A stretch of DNA of 64,000 nt from Nostoc sp. FACHB-110. Lineage in GTDB: Bacteria > Cyanobacteriota > Cyanobacteriia > Cyanobacteriales > Nostocaceae. The notes beneath the pieces were generated by a model that saw only the letters and a program-made list of their open reading frames with translations, had not been told where the DNA came from and did no database searches. The translations under genes were made by a program, and so were the position numbers. Where the stretch lies: assembly GCF_014697425.1 (NCBI RefSeq), contig NZ_JACJRU010000027.1, forward strand, positions 44,719 to 108,718, in the 5' to 3' direction. Positions 53,075 to 61,293 of the stretch are shown one piece after another; the first letter of the stretch is position 1, and each line of letters starts with the position of its first letter.

Positions 53075-53121
53075 CAAAGGCGTTGTAGAACAACTAATTT
53101 AGTTTGCCTACAACGCCTTTG
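53075..53121. terminator. Bidirectional ribBA/amidase terminator
   Basis: Perfect 13-base arms CAAAGGCGTTGTA (53075-53087) and TACAACGCCTTTG (53109-53121) lie between convergent genes. Confidence 0.8.
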
Positions 53122-53128
53122 TCTTCAA

Positions 53129-53998
53129 CTAACTTTGTGCGCGATAAACTGGGCTGATTTCACGATAGGTATTGAGTATAGTCAACAACTTATCAAAATC
53201 AAAACTTACTGGGTCGATTTTCTGTCCAGAACGGTCTACTGCTTGATGTGTAGTGATGCGATTTTCAGGAATTTGACTTTGGGCAATTAGCCAAGCTAAG
53301 GAATGATATTGAGCTTCGGTATAGCCGCTATGAGCTTTGATATAATTATCTCCGCGGCCATCGGGTGGAGTTTCTAAAGAAACGTGGTAGGCAAAGTTGT
53401 TGACAGATGGAGCTAAATTTGGATTAGTCTGTACAGTTTCCGGGCCGTTGTCGCCTTCAAATACTGAGTTAGCTGCACCGAAAGCACGTTTTTCTGGAGA
53501 AACTAAATAAATAACAGTGCCATCTAGCTGAATCAAAGTATGGTAACTGGCTTGAACACTTTCATCTTCGTGGCGTGTTTGAAAGAAATTAACTGCACTG
53601 GCCGCAGAAAAACCAGTTTCATGGATAACTATGATTGGTTGATTGTGGACTGTTATACCATTAATGTCTTGAGTATAGCGATCGCCATAATTACTTGGGT
53701 CTATGGCAATCATTTCATACCTTGGCTGATATCTAGCAAAAGCTTCAGTCGTTGCATATCGTCCTGCATTCTGCTGAGTTTTTCTAGGTAAAGTCAGTGC
53801 TTTTTGTGCTTTCTCACCTCGATTTTGAATTTGCTGGGCTTGTATTTGTGGATATTGACTCCAAACAGAAATTTCTTTATTTGCTGTTGTGATATTTTTG
53901 GGGAAATGTTTTGCTTTGCCAAAAGCCAGCACCAAAATTAAAGCAGCTAACATGAAAAAAATCAGCGATACCCTGGTAGCCCAGTCACTAAATTTCAT
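53129..53998 (-). CDS. N-acetylmuramoyl-L-alanine amidase (Amidase_2 domain)
   Basis: 289 residues. An N-terminal signal anchor (about 10-27, LIFFMLAALILVLAFG) is followed by a linker and an Amidase_2/PGRP domain (about 115-275). The zinc site is His-based: IIVIHETGFS, YHVSLETPPDGRGDNYIKAHSG and ITTHQAVDRSGQKIDP. SYHTLIQLDGTVIYLVSPEKRAFGAANS lies between. It would cleave the stem peptide from muramic acid in the periplasm, in cell-wall turnover or septal remodelling. The exact group (AmiD-like or other) is not clear. A perfect hairpin separates it from ribBA. Confidence 0.88.
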   Translation of the reverse strand: MKFSDWATRVSLIFFMLAALILVLAFGKAKHFPKNITTANKEISVWSQYPQIQAQQIQNRGEKAQKALTLPRKTQQNAGRYATTEAFARYQPRYEMIAIDPSNYGDRYTQDINGITVHNQPIIVIHETGFSAASAVNFFQTRHEDESVQASYHTLIQLDGTVIYLVSPEKRAFGAANSVFEGDNGPETVQTNPNLAPSVNNFAYHVSLETPPDGRGDNYIKAHSGYTEAQYHSLAWLIAQSQIPENRITTHQAVDRSGQKIDPVSFDFDKLLTILNTYREISPVYRAQS

Positions 53999-54165
53999 TT
54001 TTTATTTAAAAGTTAATTAAAAATAATCTTATATTTTAATTTTATTCAAAAACACAGATCACTTCCTCTACTCTTTACTGAATTGAAAGTTCTAAGTGCT
54101 GAGTAAAAATACTAAAAGCAAAAAGCGCAAATAAACACACCAAGCTCAAACACTCATTAAAGGAG

Positions 54166-54193
54166 CTTTGAGCCTCATTAATGAAGCTCAAAG
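54166..54193 (-). terminator. Hairpin after the 114-residue hypothetical gene
   Basis: CTTTGAGC (54166-54173) and GCTCAAAG (54186-54193) pair perfectly, 70 bases past the stop of the gene at 54263-54607 and upstream of the amidase gene. Confidence 0.5.
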
Positions 54194-54262
54194 GTTCATT
54201 TATTTCTCGTGAACAGTCTAAAAATTATAGATACAAGCGCAAAGCTATGACTGTAAATAGGC

Positions 54263-54607
54263 TTAGTCTGTATTTTCAATTAATTTGAAGCCCCAAGGTT
54301 TTAAAGCTGCGATCGCAATTTCTCGATCTACACCTTCATATACCTCCCATTCATCGGGATGTTCTTTGGGGTGTCCTTCACCCACATTACCAGCAACCTT
54401 AATTACTGGAAAATGTGCCACGCGATCGCGTTCTAATCTTTTTGGCACTACCAAGCGGACTTTATGACCGATAAACTTAGTTGTACTTTCATTCGCCACC
54501 GCTTCACGGATTAAACAGATATCACCAGTAGTTCCCCAAGTAGTTTGGTAGATGTAGAGAAAAGATATGTAGGTCGCTGGTTTGATGGGTCTTTTGATAG
54601 GTCGCAT
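54263..54607 (-). CDS. Conserved hypothetical protein
   Basis: 114 residues; family not recognised. The sequence is a compact alpha/beta pattern without membrane segments or cysteine pairs (YISFLYIYQTTWGTTGDICLIREAV, KFIGHKVRLVVPKRL, WEVYEGVDREIAIAALKPWGFKLIE). The C-terminal EREIAIAALKPWGF-like ending and the coding-style codon use make it a likely real gene. A weak AGGA lies before ATG 54607. It stands between the amidase and the DUF488 gene. Confidence 0.65.
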   Translation of the reverse strand: MRPIKRPIKPATYISFLYIYQTTWGTTGDICLIREAVANESTTKFIGHKVRLVVPKRLERDRVAHFPVIKVAGNVGEGHPKEHPDEWEVYEGVDREIAIAALKPWGFKLIENTD

Positions 54608-54908
54608 GATCTGTAATCCTAAACAAGGCGTGAGAACTCATACAAGTGTTGATGATCAATGGCTACAGCTATTTTAATCTTGCAACCTTAACCAAAATAG
54701 CGTTTATTGGGTTTTCCTAACAACTGGGGATAACTTCTTGTTATATATCCTGCGTGAATAATCAGATCCCTAACTTCTTCAAGAGGTCAGGGATCTAAGC
54801 GTTGGGGTGTAAGTTGAGATTATGAGCGATCGCAGACAATATCACAATCCTAAATAGCTTGCAAACATTTCTTTCCCTTGTCATCCTTATCTTTTTCGTT
54901 CCTAAATC
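54608..54908. other. Intergenic region
   Basis: 301 bases with one imperfect hairpin (GATCCCTAACTTC / AGGTCAGGGATC, about 54765-54798) and one GAGCGATCGC site at 54823-54832. I see nothing else. Confidence 0.45.
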
Positions 54909-55331
54909 CTACTCCAAATGCTTCACAGGTAATGATGCCAAGCTTTCCAAGCAATGAGCCACTTCTTTTCGGTGACAGCGATTTGGGTTCATTTCCGCAC
55001 ATAAAAGTAAAATATTACCTTTTTGCGCCAGTTGTGCAATCTCATATAAAGCTTGGTCAGCTTCTTCCTGATTCAGAGGAATCCAATTTTCCTTACCAGA
55101 AGTATTACCCAAAGCAGTTTTAGAAATATATTCAATGTTATTTGATTCACATAATATTTTAATTTGCTCACCGTACCATTTTCGACTCCAAGCACGAGGA
55201 ACCATTCTCACATCAACAACACATTCCACATTAAAATTTCTTAAATATTCCAAGAATTTCGCATAATCTTTGCGATTACCATACCCAAATGTCAATATAC
55301 ATTTTTTTTTAGTAAAGCCTGGACTACTCAT
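54909..55331 (-). CDS. DUF488 family protein
   Basis: 140 residues. The DUF488 signature is complete: ILTFGYGNRKDYAKFLEYLR, VECVVDVRMVPRAWSRKW, ISKTALGNTSGKENWIPL and the Cys-rich ILLLCAEMNPNRCHRKEVAHCL. The family has a conserved Cys-x6-Cys-His and Arg that suggest a nucleotide or phosphate-binding enzyme, but no activity is established. It starts at ATG 55331, on the opposite strand to metH, and stands alone. Confidence 0.9.
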   Translation of the reverse strand: MSSPGFTKKKCILTFGYGNRKDYAKFLEYLRNFNVECVVDVRMVPRAWSRKWYGEQIKILCESNNIEYISKTALGNTSGKENWIPLNQEEADQALYEIAQLAQKGNILLLCAEMNPNRCHRKEVAHCLESLASLPVKHLE

Positions 55332-55588
55332 TTTTTGAATGTTTTTATTCTCGATTAATTGTGGACAAAATATTCAAATATAGAACTTCAGCAAGAACTC
55401 TCTCAAACTCTTATAACTTCGTGTCATTTGCGTCCTTGGCGGTTCGTTTTTTCATACTTTTGCCTAAGTTATGTACATATCAAACTTTTTCTCTGACATC
55501 ATGTCACAACACAGCCAATTATGGAAAATAATAAATTAAGTCGAGTATTACAATACTCACTACATTTCCTCATTTATTCTGGGAAAAT

Positions 55589-58500
55589 ATGACTCATCCT
55601 TTCCTTGAACGTCTGCGTAATCCTGATAGCCCGGTGATTGTTTTTGACGGGGCGATGGGGACTAACTTGCAAACCCAAAACCTGACTGCTGAAGATTTCG
55701 GTGGCGCACAATATGAAGGTTGTAACGAATATTTAGTTCATTCCAAACCCGAAGCTGTCGCCAAAGTGCATCGTGACTTTCTCGCGGCTGGTGCGGATGT
55801 GATTGAAACCGATAGTTTTGGCAGTACCTCGATTGTACTGGCAGAGTATGACTTAGCAGACCAAGCTTACTACCTCAGCAAAACTGCCGCCGAACTTGCC
55901 AAGCGTGTGGCGGCGGAATTTTCCACACCTGAAAAACCCCGGTTTGTTGCAGGTTCCATCGGCCCCACCACCAAACTTCCCACCTTGGGACATATTGACT
56001 TTGACACCATGAAGGCTTCTTTTACCGAACAAGCCGAAGCTCTCATGGATGGTGGTGTTGATTTATTGTTGGTTGAAACTTGCCAAGATGTGCTGCAAAT
56101 CAAAGCTGCGCTGAATGGGATAGAAGAAGCCTTTGCCAAGAAAGGCGATCGCATCCCGTTGATGGTATCGGTGACAATGGAAAGCATGGGAACAATGTTG
56201 GTAGGTACAGAAATCAATGCTGTCCTGACCATTTTGGAACCATATAAAATCGATATTCTCGGTTTAAACTGCGCCACAGGCCCAGACTTGATGAAACCAC
56301 ACATCAAATATTTGGCAGAACATTCGCCGTTTGTGGTTTCTTGTATTCCCAACGCGGGTTTACCGGAGAACGTCGGCGGTCAAGCACACTACCGCTTGAC
56401 ACCGCTAGAATTACGGATGTCTTTGATGCACTTTGTTGAAGATTTGGGTGTCCAAGTGATCGGGGGTTGCTGTGGGACACGTCCAGAACACATTCAACAA
56501 TTGGCAAAAATCGCCAAAGAATTAAAGCCAAAAGTTCGGCAGCCCAGCCTCGAACCTGCGGCGGCATCAATATATACAACTCAACCTTACACCCAAGACA
56601 ATTCGTTCTTAATCGTCGGTGAACGTCTCAACGCCAGTGGTTCTAAAAAATGCCGCGACTTACTCAACGCCGAAGACTGGGACGGTTTGGTGTCAATGGC
56701 GCGGGCGCAAGTCAAAGAAGGCGCACACATCCTAGATGTCAACGTCGATTATGTGGGGCGTGACGGCGTGCGAGACATGCACGAACTCGTTTCGCGCATT
56801 GTGAATAATGTTACCTTACCCTTAATGCTCGACTCCACCGAATGGGAAAAGATGGAAGCGGGGTTAAAAGTTGCTGGTGGTAAATGTTTGCTAAACTCCA
56901 CCAACTACGAAGACGGCGAACCACGCTTTTTGAAAGTGCTGGAATTAGCGAAAAAGTACGGCGCGGGTGTAGTCATTGGTACGATTGATGAAGATGGGAT
57001 GGCGCGGACGGCGGAGAAAAAATTCCAAATTGCTCAACGTGCCTACCGTCAAGCTGTAGAATATGGCATCCCACCCACAGAAATATTCTTTGATACCTTG
57101 GCCCTACCAATTTCTACGGGGATTGAAGAAGACCGCGAAAACGGCAAAGCTACCGTTGAATCTATTCGCCGCATTCGCCAAGAATTACCAGGATGTCATG
57201 TCATCTTGGGTGTATCTAATATTTCCTTTGGACTTTCCGCCGCCGCGCGTATCGTCCTTAACTCCATGTTTCTGCACGAAGCAATGGCGGCGGGGATGGA
57301 TGCGGCAATTGTTAGCGCCAACAAAATCTTACCCCTGGCGAAGATTGAACCCCGTCATCAAGAAGTTTGTCGCCAGTTGATTTACGACGAACGAAAATTT
57401 GAGGGTGATGTCTGCGTTTATGATCCCTTAGCCGAACTCACAACATTATTTGCTGGAGTCAGTGCGAAACGGGAAAAAGGCGTTGATGAAAACCTCCCCA
57501 TTGAAGAAATTCTCAAACGCCACATCATTGACGGCGAACGCATTGGTTTAGAAAAGCACCTTACAAAAGCCTTAGAAACCTACAAACCACTGGAGATTAT
57601 CAATACTTTCTTGCTAGATGGGATGAAAGTAGTCGGTGAGTTGTTCGGTTCCGGGCAGATGCAGTTACCCTTCGTCTTACAGTCAGCCGAAACCATGAAA
57701 GCGGCGGTAGCTTACCTAGAACCCTTCATGGAAAAATCTGAAGCGGGGAATAATGCCAAAGGCAAGGTAATTATTGCCACAGTTAAAGGTGATGTCCACG
57801 ACATTGGGAAAAACTTAGTAGATATCATTCTTTCTAACAACGGCTACAAAGTAATTAACCTGGGAATTAAGCAGCCAGTCGAAAACATCATTGAGGCTTA
57901 CAATCAACACAAAGCTGATTGTATTGCTATGAGTGGCTTGCTGGTGAAGTCCACCGCCTTCATGAAAGAAAACTTGGAAGTATTCAACGAAAAAGGAATT
58001 ACTGTCCCAGTCATTTTAGGTGGTGCGGCGTTAACTCCCAAGTTTGTTCATAATGATTGCCAAAACACTTACAACGGTAAAGTGGTTTATGGCAAAGATG
58101 CTTTCTCTGACTTGCATTTCATGGATAAATTAATGCCAGCCAAAGCTGCTGGGAATTGGGATGACTTGCAAGGATTTTTGGATGAAGTCAGTGATGAACC
58201 AGAAACTACTAACGGAAAATCAAAAGCCCTTACTGAAGACACCCCACACCCCACACCCCACACCCTACACCCTATCGATACACGCCGTTCTGAAGCCGTA
58301 GACGTAAATATTGAACGTCCCACACCGCCATTCTGGGGAAGCAAGTTATTACAGCCTGCGGATATTCCTTTAGAAGAATTATTCTGGTATTTGGATTTGC
58401 AAGCTTTAATTGCGGGACAATGGCAATTCCGTAAGCCGAAGGAACAATCAAAGGAAGAATATCAGGCTTTCTTAGATGCAAAAGTTTACCCAATTTTAGA

Positions 58501-59131
58501 CAGTTGGAAGCAGCGCATTATTGAGGAGAATTTATTACATCCTCAAGTTATTTATGGGTATTTTCCTTGTCAGGCTGAGGGGAATACGCTGTATGTGTAT
58601 GAAACGAACCGCCGAGGTACAGAGGGCGCGGAGGTAAAAACGAGTTTTGAGTTTCCCCGTCAAAAATCTTTAAGACGGTTGTGCATTGCAGATTTCTTTG
58701 CGCCCAAGGAGTCGGGAATTATTGATGTCTTCCCGATGCAGGCGGTGACTGTTGGTGAAATTGCGACAGAATACGCCCAAAAGCTGTTTGCAGATAATCA
58801 ATACACCGATTATCTCTACTTCCACGGTTTAGCAGTGCAAATGGCGGAAGCTGTAGCGGAGTGGACACACGCCAGAATTCGCCAGGAGTTAGGTTTTACT
58901 GCTGAGGAACCTGATAATATTCGGGATATTTTAGCCCAACGCTATCGCGGTTCGCGCTATAGTTTTGGCTATCCAGCTTGTCCCAATATTCAGGATCAAT
59001 ACAAGCAATTAGAGTTGTTAGAGACTGACAGAATTAATCTGTATATGGATGAAAGTGAACAACTTTATCCTGAACAGTCTACAACGGCAATTATTACCTA
59101 CCACCCAGTAGCGAAATACTTCAGCGCATAA
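55589..59131 (+). CDS. metH: Cobalamin-dependent methionine synthase
   Basis: 1180 residues, usual for MetH. The homocysteine domain (about 1-320) has zinc cysteines Cys228 and Cys294/Cys295 (LNCATGP and GGCCGT). The pterin-binding domain (about 335-610: NSFLIVGERLNASGSKK, HILDVNVDYVGRDG) follows. The B12-binding domain (about 640-870) carries the lower ligand His737 in GDVHDIGKN. The S-adenosylmethionine activation domain is at the C-terminus (about 920-1180: YRGSRYSFGYPACPN). It methylates homocysteine with methyltetrahydrofolate. The linker between the last two domains (about 884-896) is encoded by a heptamer repeat. No cobalamin riboswitch is seen in the 250 bases upstream. Confidence 0.97.
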   Translation: MTHPFLERLRNPDSPVIVFDGAMGTNLQTQNLTAEDFGGAQYEGCNEYLVHSKPEAVAKVHRDFLAAGADVIETDSFGSTSIVLAEYDLADQAYYLSKTAAELAKRVAAEFSTPEKPRFVAGSIGPTTKLPTLGHIDFDTMKASFTEQAEALMDGGVDLLLVETCQDVLQIKAALNGIEEAFAKKGDRIPLMVSVTMESMGTMLVGTEINAVLTILEPYKIDILGLNCATGPDLMKPHIKYLAEHSPFVVSCIPNAGLPENVGGQAHYRLTPLELRMSLMHFVEDLGVQVIGGCCGTRPEHIQQLAKIAKELKPKVRQPSLEPAAASIYTTQPYTQDNSFLIVGERLNASGSKKCRDLLNAEDWDGLVSMARAQVKEGAHILDVNVDYVGRDGVRDMHELVSRIVNNVTLPLMLDSTEWEKMEAGLKVAGGKCLLNSTNYEDGEPRFLKVLELAKKYGAGVVIGTIDEDGMARTAEKKFQIAQRAYRQAVEYGIPPTEIFFDTLALPISTGIEEDRENGKATVESIRRIRQELPGCHVILGVSNISFGLSAAARIVLNSMFLHEAMAAGMDAAIVSANKILPLAKIEPRHQEVCRQLIYDERKFEGDVCVYDPLAELTTLFAGVSAKREKGVDENLPIEEILKRHIIDGERIGLEKHLTKALETYKPLEIINTFLLDGMKVVGELFGSGQMQLPFVLQSAETMKAAVAYLEPFMEKSEAGNNAKGKVIIATVKGDVHDIGKNLVDIILSNNGYKVINLGIKQPVENIIEAYNQHKADCIAMSGLLVKSTAFMKENLEVFNEKGITVPVILGGAALTPKFVHNDCQNTYNGKVVYGKDAFSDLHFMDKLMPAKAAGNWDDLQGFLDEVSDEPETTNGKSKALTEDTPHPTPHTLHPIDTRRSEAVDVNIERPTPPFWGSKLLQPADIPLEELFWYLDLQALIAGQWQFRKPKEQSKEEYQAFLDAKVYPILDSWKQRIIEENLLHPQVIYGYFPCQAEGNTLYVYETNRRGTEGAEVKTSFEFPRQKSLRRLCIADFFAPKESGIIDVFPMQAVTVGEIATEYAQKLFADNQYTDYLYFHGLAVQMAEAVAEWTHARIRQELGFTAEEPDNIRDILAQRYRGSRYSFGYPACPNIQDQYKQLELLETDRINLYMDESEQLYPEQSTTAIITYHPVAKYFSA
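58240..58274 (+). repeat. Heptamer array inside metH
   Basis: Five consecutive copies of the 7-base unit (CACCCCA three times, CACCCTA twice), 35 bases long, in the coding sequence of metH. They encode a His/Pro/Thr-rich linker between the B12-binding and activation domains. The unit is like the heptamers in intergenic DNA of this window. Confidence 0.85.
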
Positions 59132-59161
59132 TTTTAATTCTTATCCCCCTATTGGCCTACC

Positions 59162-59359
59162 GTGTACACACAAGTCAAAAATTTGTAGTATGAAAGCCTA
59201 TCCCGCCTTGAACTAAAGTTCCAGGCTCATAGCGAAAGTCCACAAAGAGTGGACTGGAATGAGTTTCTTGTTGAGTCCTCTGAAGAGGACTTGCGCTATG
59301 AGACTCGGAATTCATTCCGAGGCGGGACAGATGCACTACACGAATATTTGTGTGTACAC
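59162..59359. repeat. Nested-palindrome element, type 2
   Basis: Outer arms GTGTACACACAA (59162-59173) and TTGTGTGTACAC (59348-59359) are perfect 12-base inverted repeats. Inside is a second pair TCCCGCCT (59201-59208) / AGGCGGGA (59320-59327), then a small hairpin (59210-59221), a 9-base stem CTCATAGCG / CGCTATGAG (59226-59234 / 59294-59302) enclosing two hairpins (59237-59255 and 59275-59290), and a hairpin CTCGGAAT / ATTCCGAG (59304-59321). The plan is the same as in the elements at 17458 and 28055, but the sequence is unrelated. Confidence 0.8.
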
Positions 59360-59385
59360 CATAGCGAGGGGGATTGATTAAATTT

Positions 59386-59511
59386 AGGACTTACGCACAA
59401 AGATTGTCTTGGGTGTCGGGTGTAGGGGTGTAAGGGTTTTGGATACGTACACCCCTACACCCTTACCCCCTTCTCCAAACTCTTGATTTTTCGTTTTCAT
59501 ACGTAAGTCCT
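59386..59511. repeat. GGACTTACG-end inverted repeat element, copy 4
   Basis: Ends AGGACTTACGCA (59386-59397) and TACGTAAGTCCT (59500-59511) are inverted over at least 10 bases. The interior has G-rich and C-rich heptamer arrays that can pair with each other, and a right third almost identical to the element at 25010-25135. Confidence 0.78.
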
Positions 59512-59684
59512 GAAATTCAGAAGTTAATTACAAGTAATTGATTGTCTATTTTTTAAAATAAAAAACAAAAATATTTTGCTTTTTAATCCCAAATAAAATA
59601 ACAAATATGTAGTCTGTTTGAAAGGTTCGCCATAAAATCCACCTAAAATTCTGCTGATTGCTGTGCCGATTTTTCAAACAACTT

Positions 59685-61010
59685 CTACGGTTCTAAAATT
59701 GAACCCATAAACAAAATGCTGCCTGTTTGATTATCTCGAATGGCACAAAAGAAAGGACGGTCAACAATCATTCGGAATGGTTCTGGCTTTTCTCTTAAGG
59801 ATGTTGCTACTATGCCTATAGATGTAGCGGCTGCGGCTTCTGTACCTTCTTCATTGACTTCCACAAAAGTTTTATGTTTAACCTGGCTAATAGCTAAACT
59901 TTTGCCAATACCAGAAAAGTTAGCTTGCTTGCTAAAAGCTTCTTGCATACCCAATGCTTTTAGGGCATCATTCAGTGTCACTTCGTAGTCAGTTTTAAAC
60001 TTGGGTAGGCGAATAAAACCTTCTTGGCTGTTAAATTGTGTGAGCCATTTTTCCCAGTTTTGGGCATTTAAGTTTTGATAAAAAGATTTGAGATTTGAGT
60101 TTTGTTTGGGCAAAAAGATATAAAAGCTGACTTTGCCATCTTTGCCGTAAGGTAAACTTACTGCTTGAAATTGCTCATTTTCATAATATTTATATTCGCC
60201 TGTTTGCGACATCATTGAATGTGGTTTTTGCTGACCTGATGCAGTATAAAAGGGATATTCCGCAGTTTGATTTTTATCAAACTTATCGCTCCATTGCCCT
60301 TTAAAATATATAGCATTAATCAGAAATAGCACTTGATTGGGTTCAATTTGGTCAACTATTTTGTTGATTTTGCCACGGGTATTATCGTTAACCCAATTAT
60401 TGATGCTTGTTAAAGCAGATGCTGATTGAAAGTCTAAATTAGCAACCTTAGCTTTGTAAAATTCTTGGTTTCTTTGTAAAAAATCTGGACGCAAGCTGAC
60501 ATCTTTATTTACCCAAAGTGAGTTAGCAATATTTAATTGCACGTTTGTGTCAGGATTTTCTAAAAGACTTTTTAAAGCGGCATAATTAGAGTTGATTTCT
60601 GCCAAACTCAACCCTTGAAATTCTAGAGTTTTTGCCATTGCTTGTTGCGTAGAGCCACTTGCACCATTGTAGGTCATGGCTAAGGCGATCGCTAAACTCG
60701 AAGGTGAGATAAAAATGTTTTTCTTGCCACTTTCTTGTTTGAGAATTTCCGAAAACAGCTTAAAGCCAAATTTATTATGAGAACTTACCAGTTTGGTATC
60801 CAGCTTTACTGTTTTTTTTTGCAATGGTAACTCTGGTTGAGGCACTTTAGAGTCGGCCAGAGCATTGCTATTACCACTTACTTGAGAACAACCCAGTACA
60901 CCAAATAAAACGACACTAGCGGCGGCTAAAACATAACGCCTTCCTAGACTGACAGCGTAACGTCTTTGTAAGAAATTGGCTTTCATCCCGCTAAACTTTT
61001 GCCGATTCAT
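59685..61010 (-). CDS. Serpin (serine protease inhibitor), lipoprotein
   Basis: 441 residues. A lipobox (FGVLGC, Cys41) suggests anchoring in a membrane facing the periplasm or outside. The serpin fold is complete: NIFISPSSLAIALAMTYNGASGSTQQAM, NANSLWVN-type strand, LFLINAIYFKGQW, KVSFYIFLPK, FIRLPKFKTDYEVTLNDALKALGMQEAFS and the shutter/hinge FVEVNEEGTEAAAATS. The small-residue hinge (about 387-396) is that of an inhibitory serpin. By count the P1 residue is near Thr403, but the reactive loop is about five residues longer than that of alpha-1-antitrypsin, so P1 is not fixed. It lies 284 bases downstream of a subtilisin-like gene on the same strand. Confidence 0.94.
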   Translation of the reverse strand: MNRQKFSGMKANFLQRRYAVSLGRRYVLAAASVVLFGVLGCSQVSGNSNALADSKVPQPELPLQKKTVKLDTKLVSSHNKFGFKLFSEILKQESGKKNIFISPSSLAIALAMTYNGASGSTQQAMAKTLEFQGLSLAEINSNYAALKSLLENPDTNVQLNIANSLWVNKDVSLRPDFLQRNQEFYKAKVANLDFQSASALTSINNWVNDNTRGKINKIVDQIEPNQVLFLINAIYFKGQWSDKFDKNQTAEYPFYTASGQQKPHSMMSQTGEYKYYENEQFQAVSLPYGKDGKVSFYIFLPKQNSNLKSFYQNLNAQNWEKWLTQFNSQEGFIRLPKFKTDYEVTLNDALKALGMQEAFSKQANFSGIGKSLAISQVKHKTFVEVNEEGTEAAAATSIGIVATSLREKPEPFRMIVDRPFFCAIRDNQTGSILFMGSILEP

Positions 61011-61159
61011 TCTTCCACCTCATCTACCAAATATTTTGAGCTATTAATCAAGTGAATGCTAATAATGCGTTAATGATTAACTATTGCATTAATAAAGGTA
61101 TTCAGTCTTGACGGTTACAGTTTTGGTAACGGTAATCAAAAGGTAATGGAGAATAGGCA

Positions 61160-61224
61160 ACAAGGAACAGCAGTTATATTTATATCGGAATAATGATTAA
61201 ATACTTATATTGCTGTTCCCTTGT
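61160..61224 (-). terminator. Possible subtilase terminator
   Basis: ACAAGG-AACAGCA (about 61160-61172) and TGCTGTTCCCTTGT (61211-61224) pair over 13 bases with one bulge. The loop is long (38 bases). It lies between the subtilase stop and the serpin start. Confidence 0.4.
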
Positions 61225-61293
61225 CAAGATAGCGGCAGGAAATAGCCGGCGATAACTTTCAGCGAACGCTTCTACACACTCAGACTTGAGATT

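Larger units (their letters stand above)
59132..59684. other. Convergent metH/serpin region made mostly of repeats
   Basis: 553 bases with no gene. Two structured elements (59162-59359 and 59386-59511) take up most of it. The rest is AT-rich. Confidence 0.6.

Noticed and set aside
55332..55588. Cobalamin riboswitch before metH
   Set aside because: The conserved B12-box (GCCACTG) and long paired leader are absent in the 257 bases upstream.
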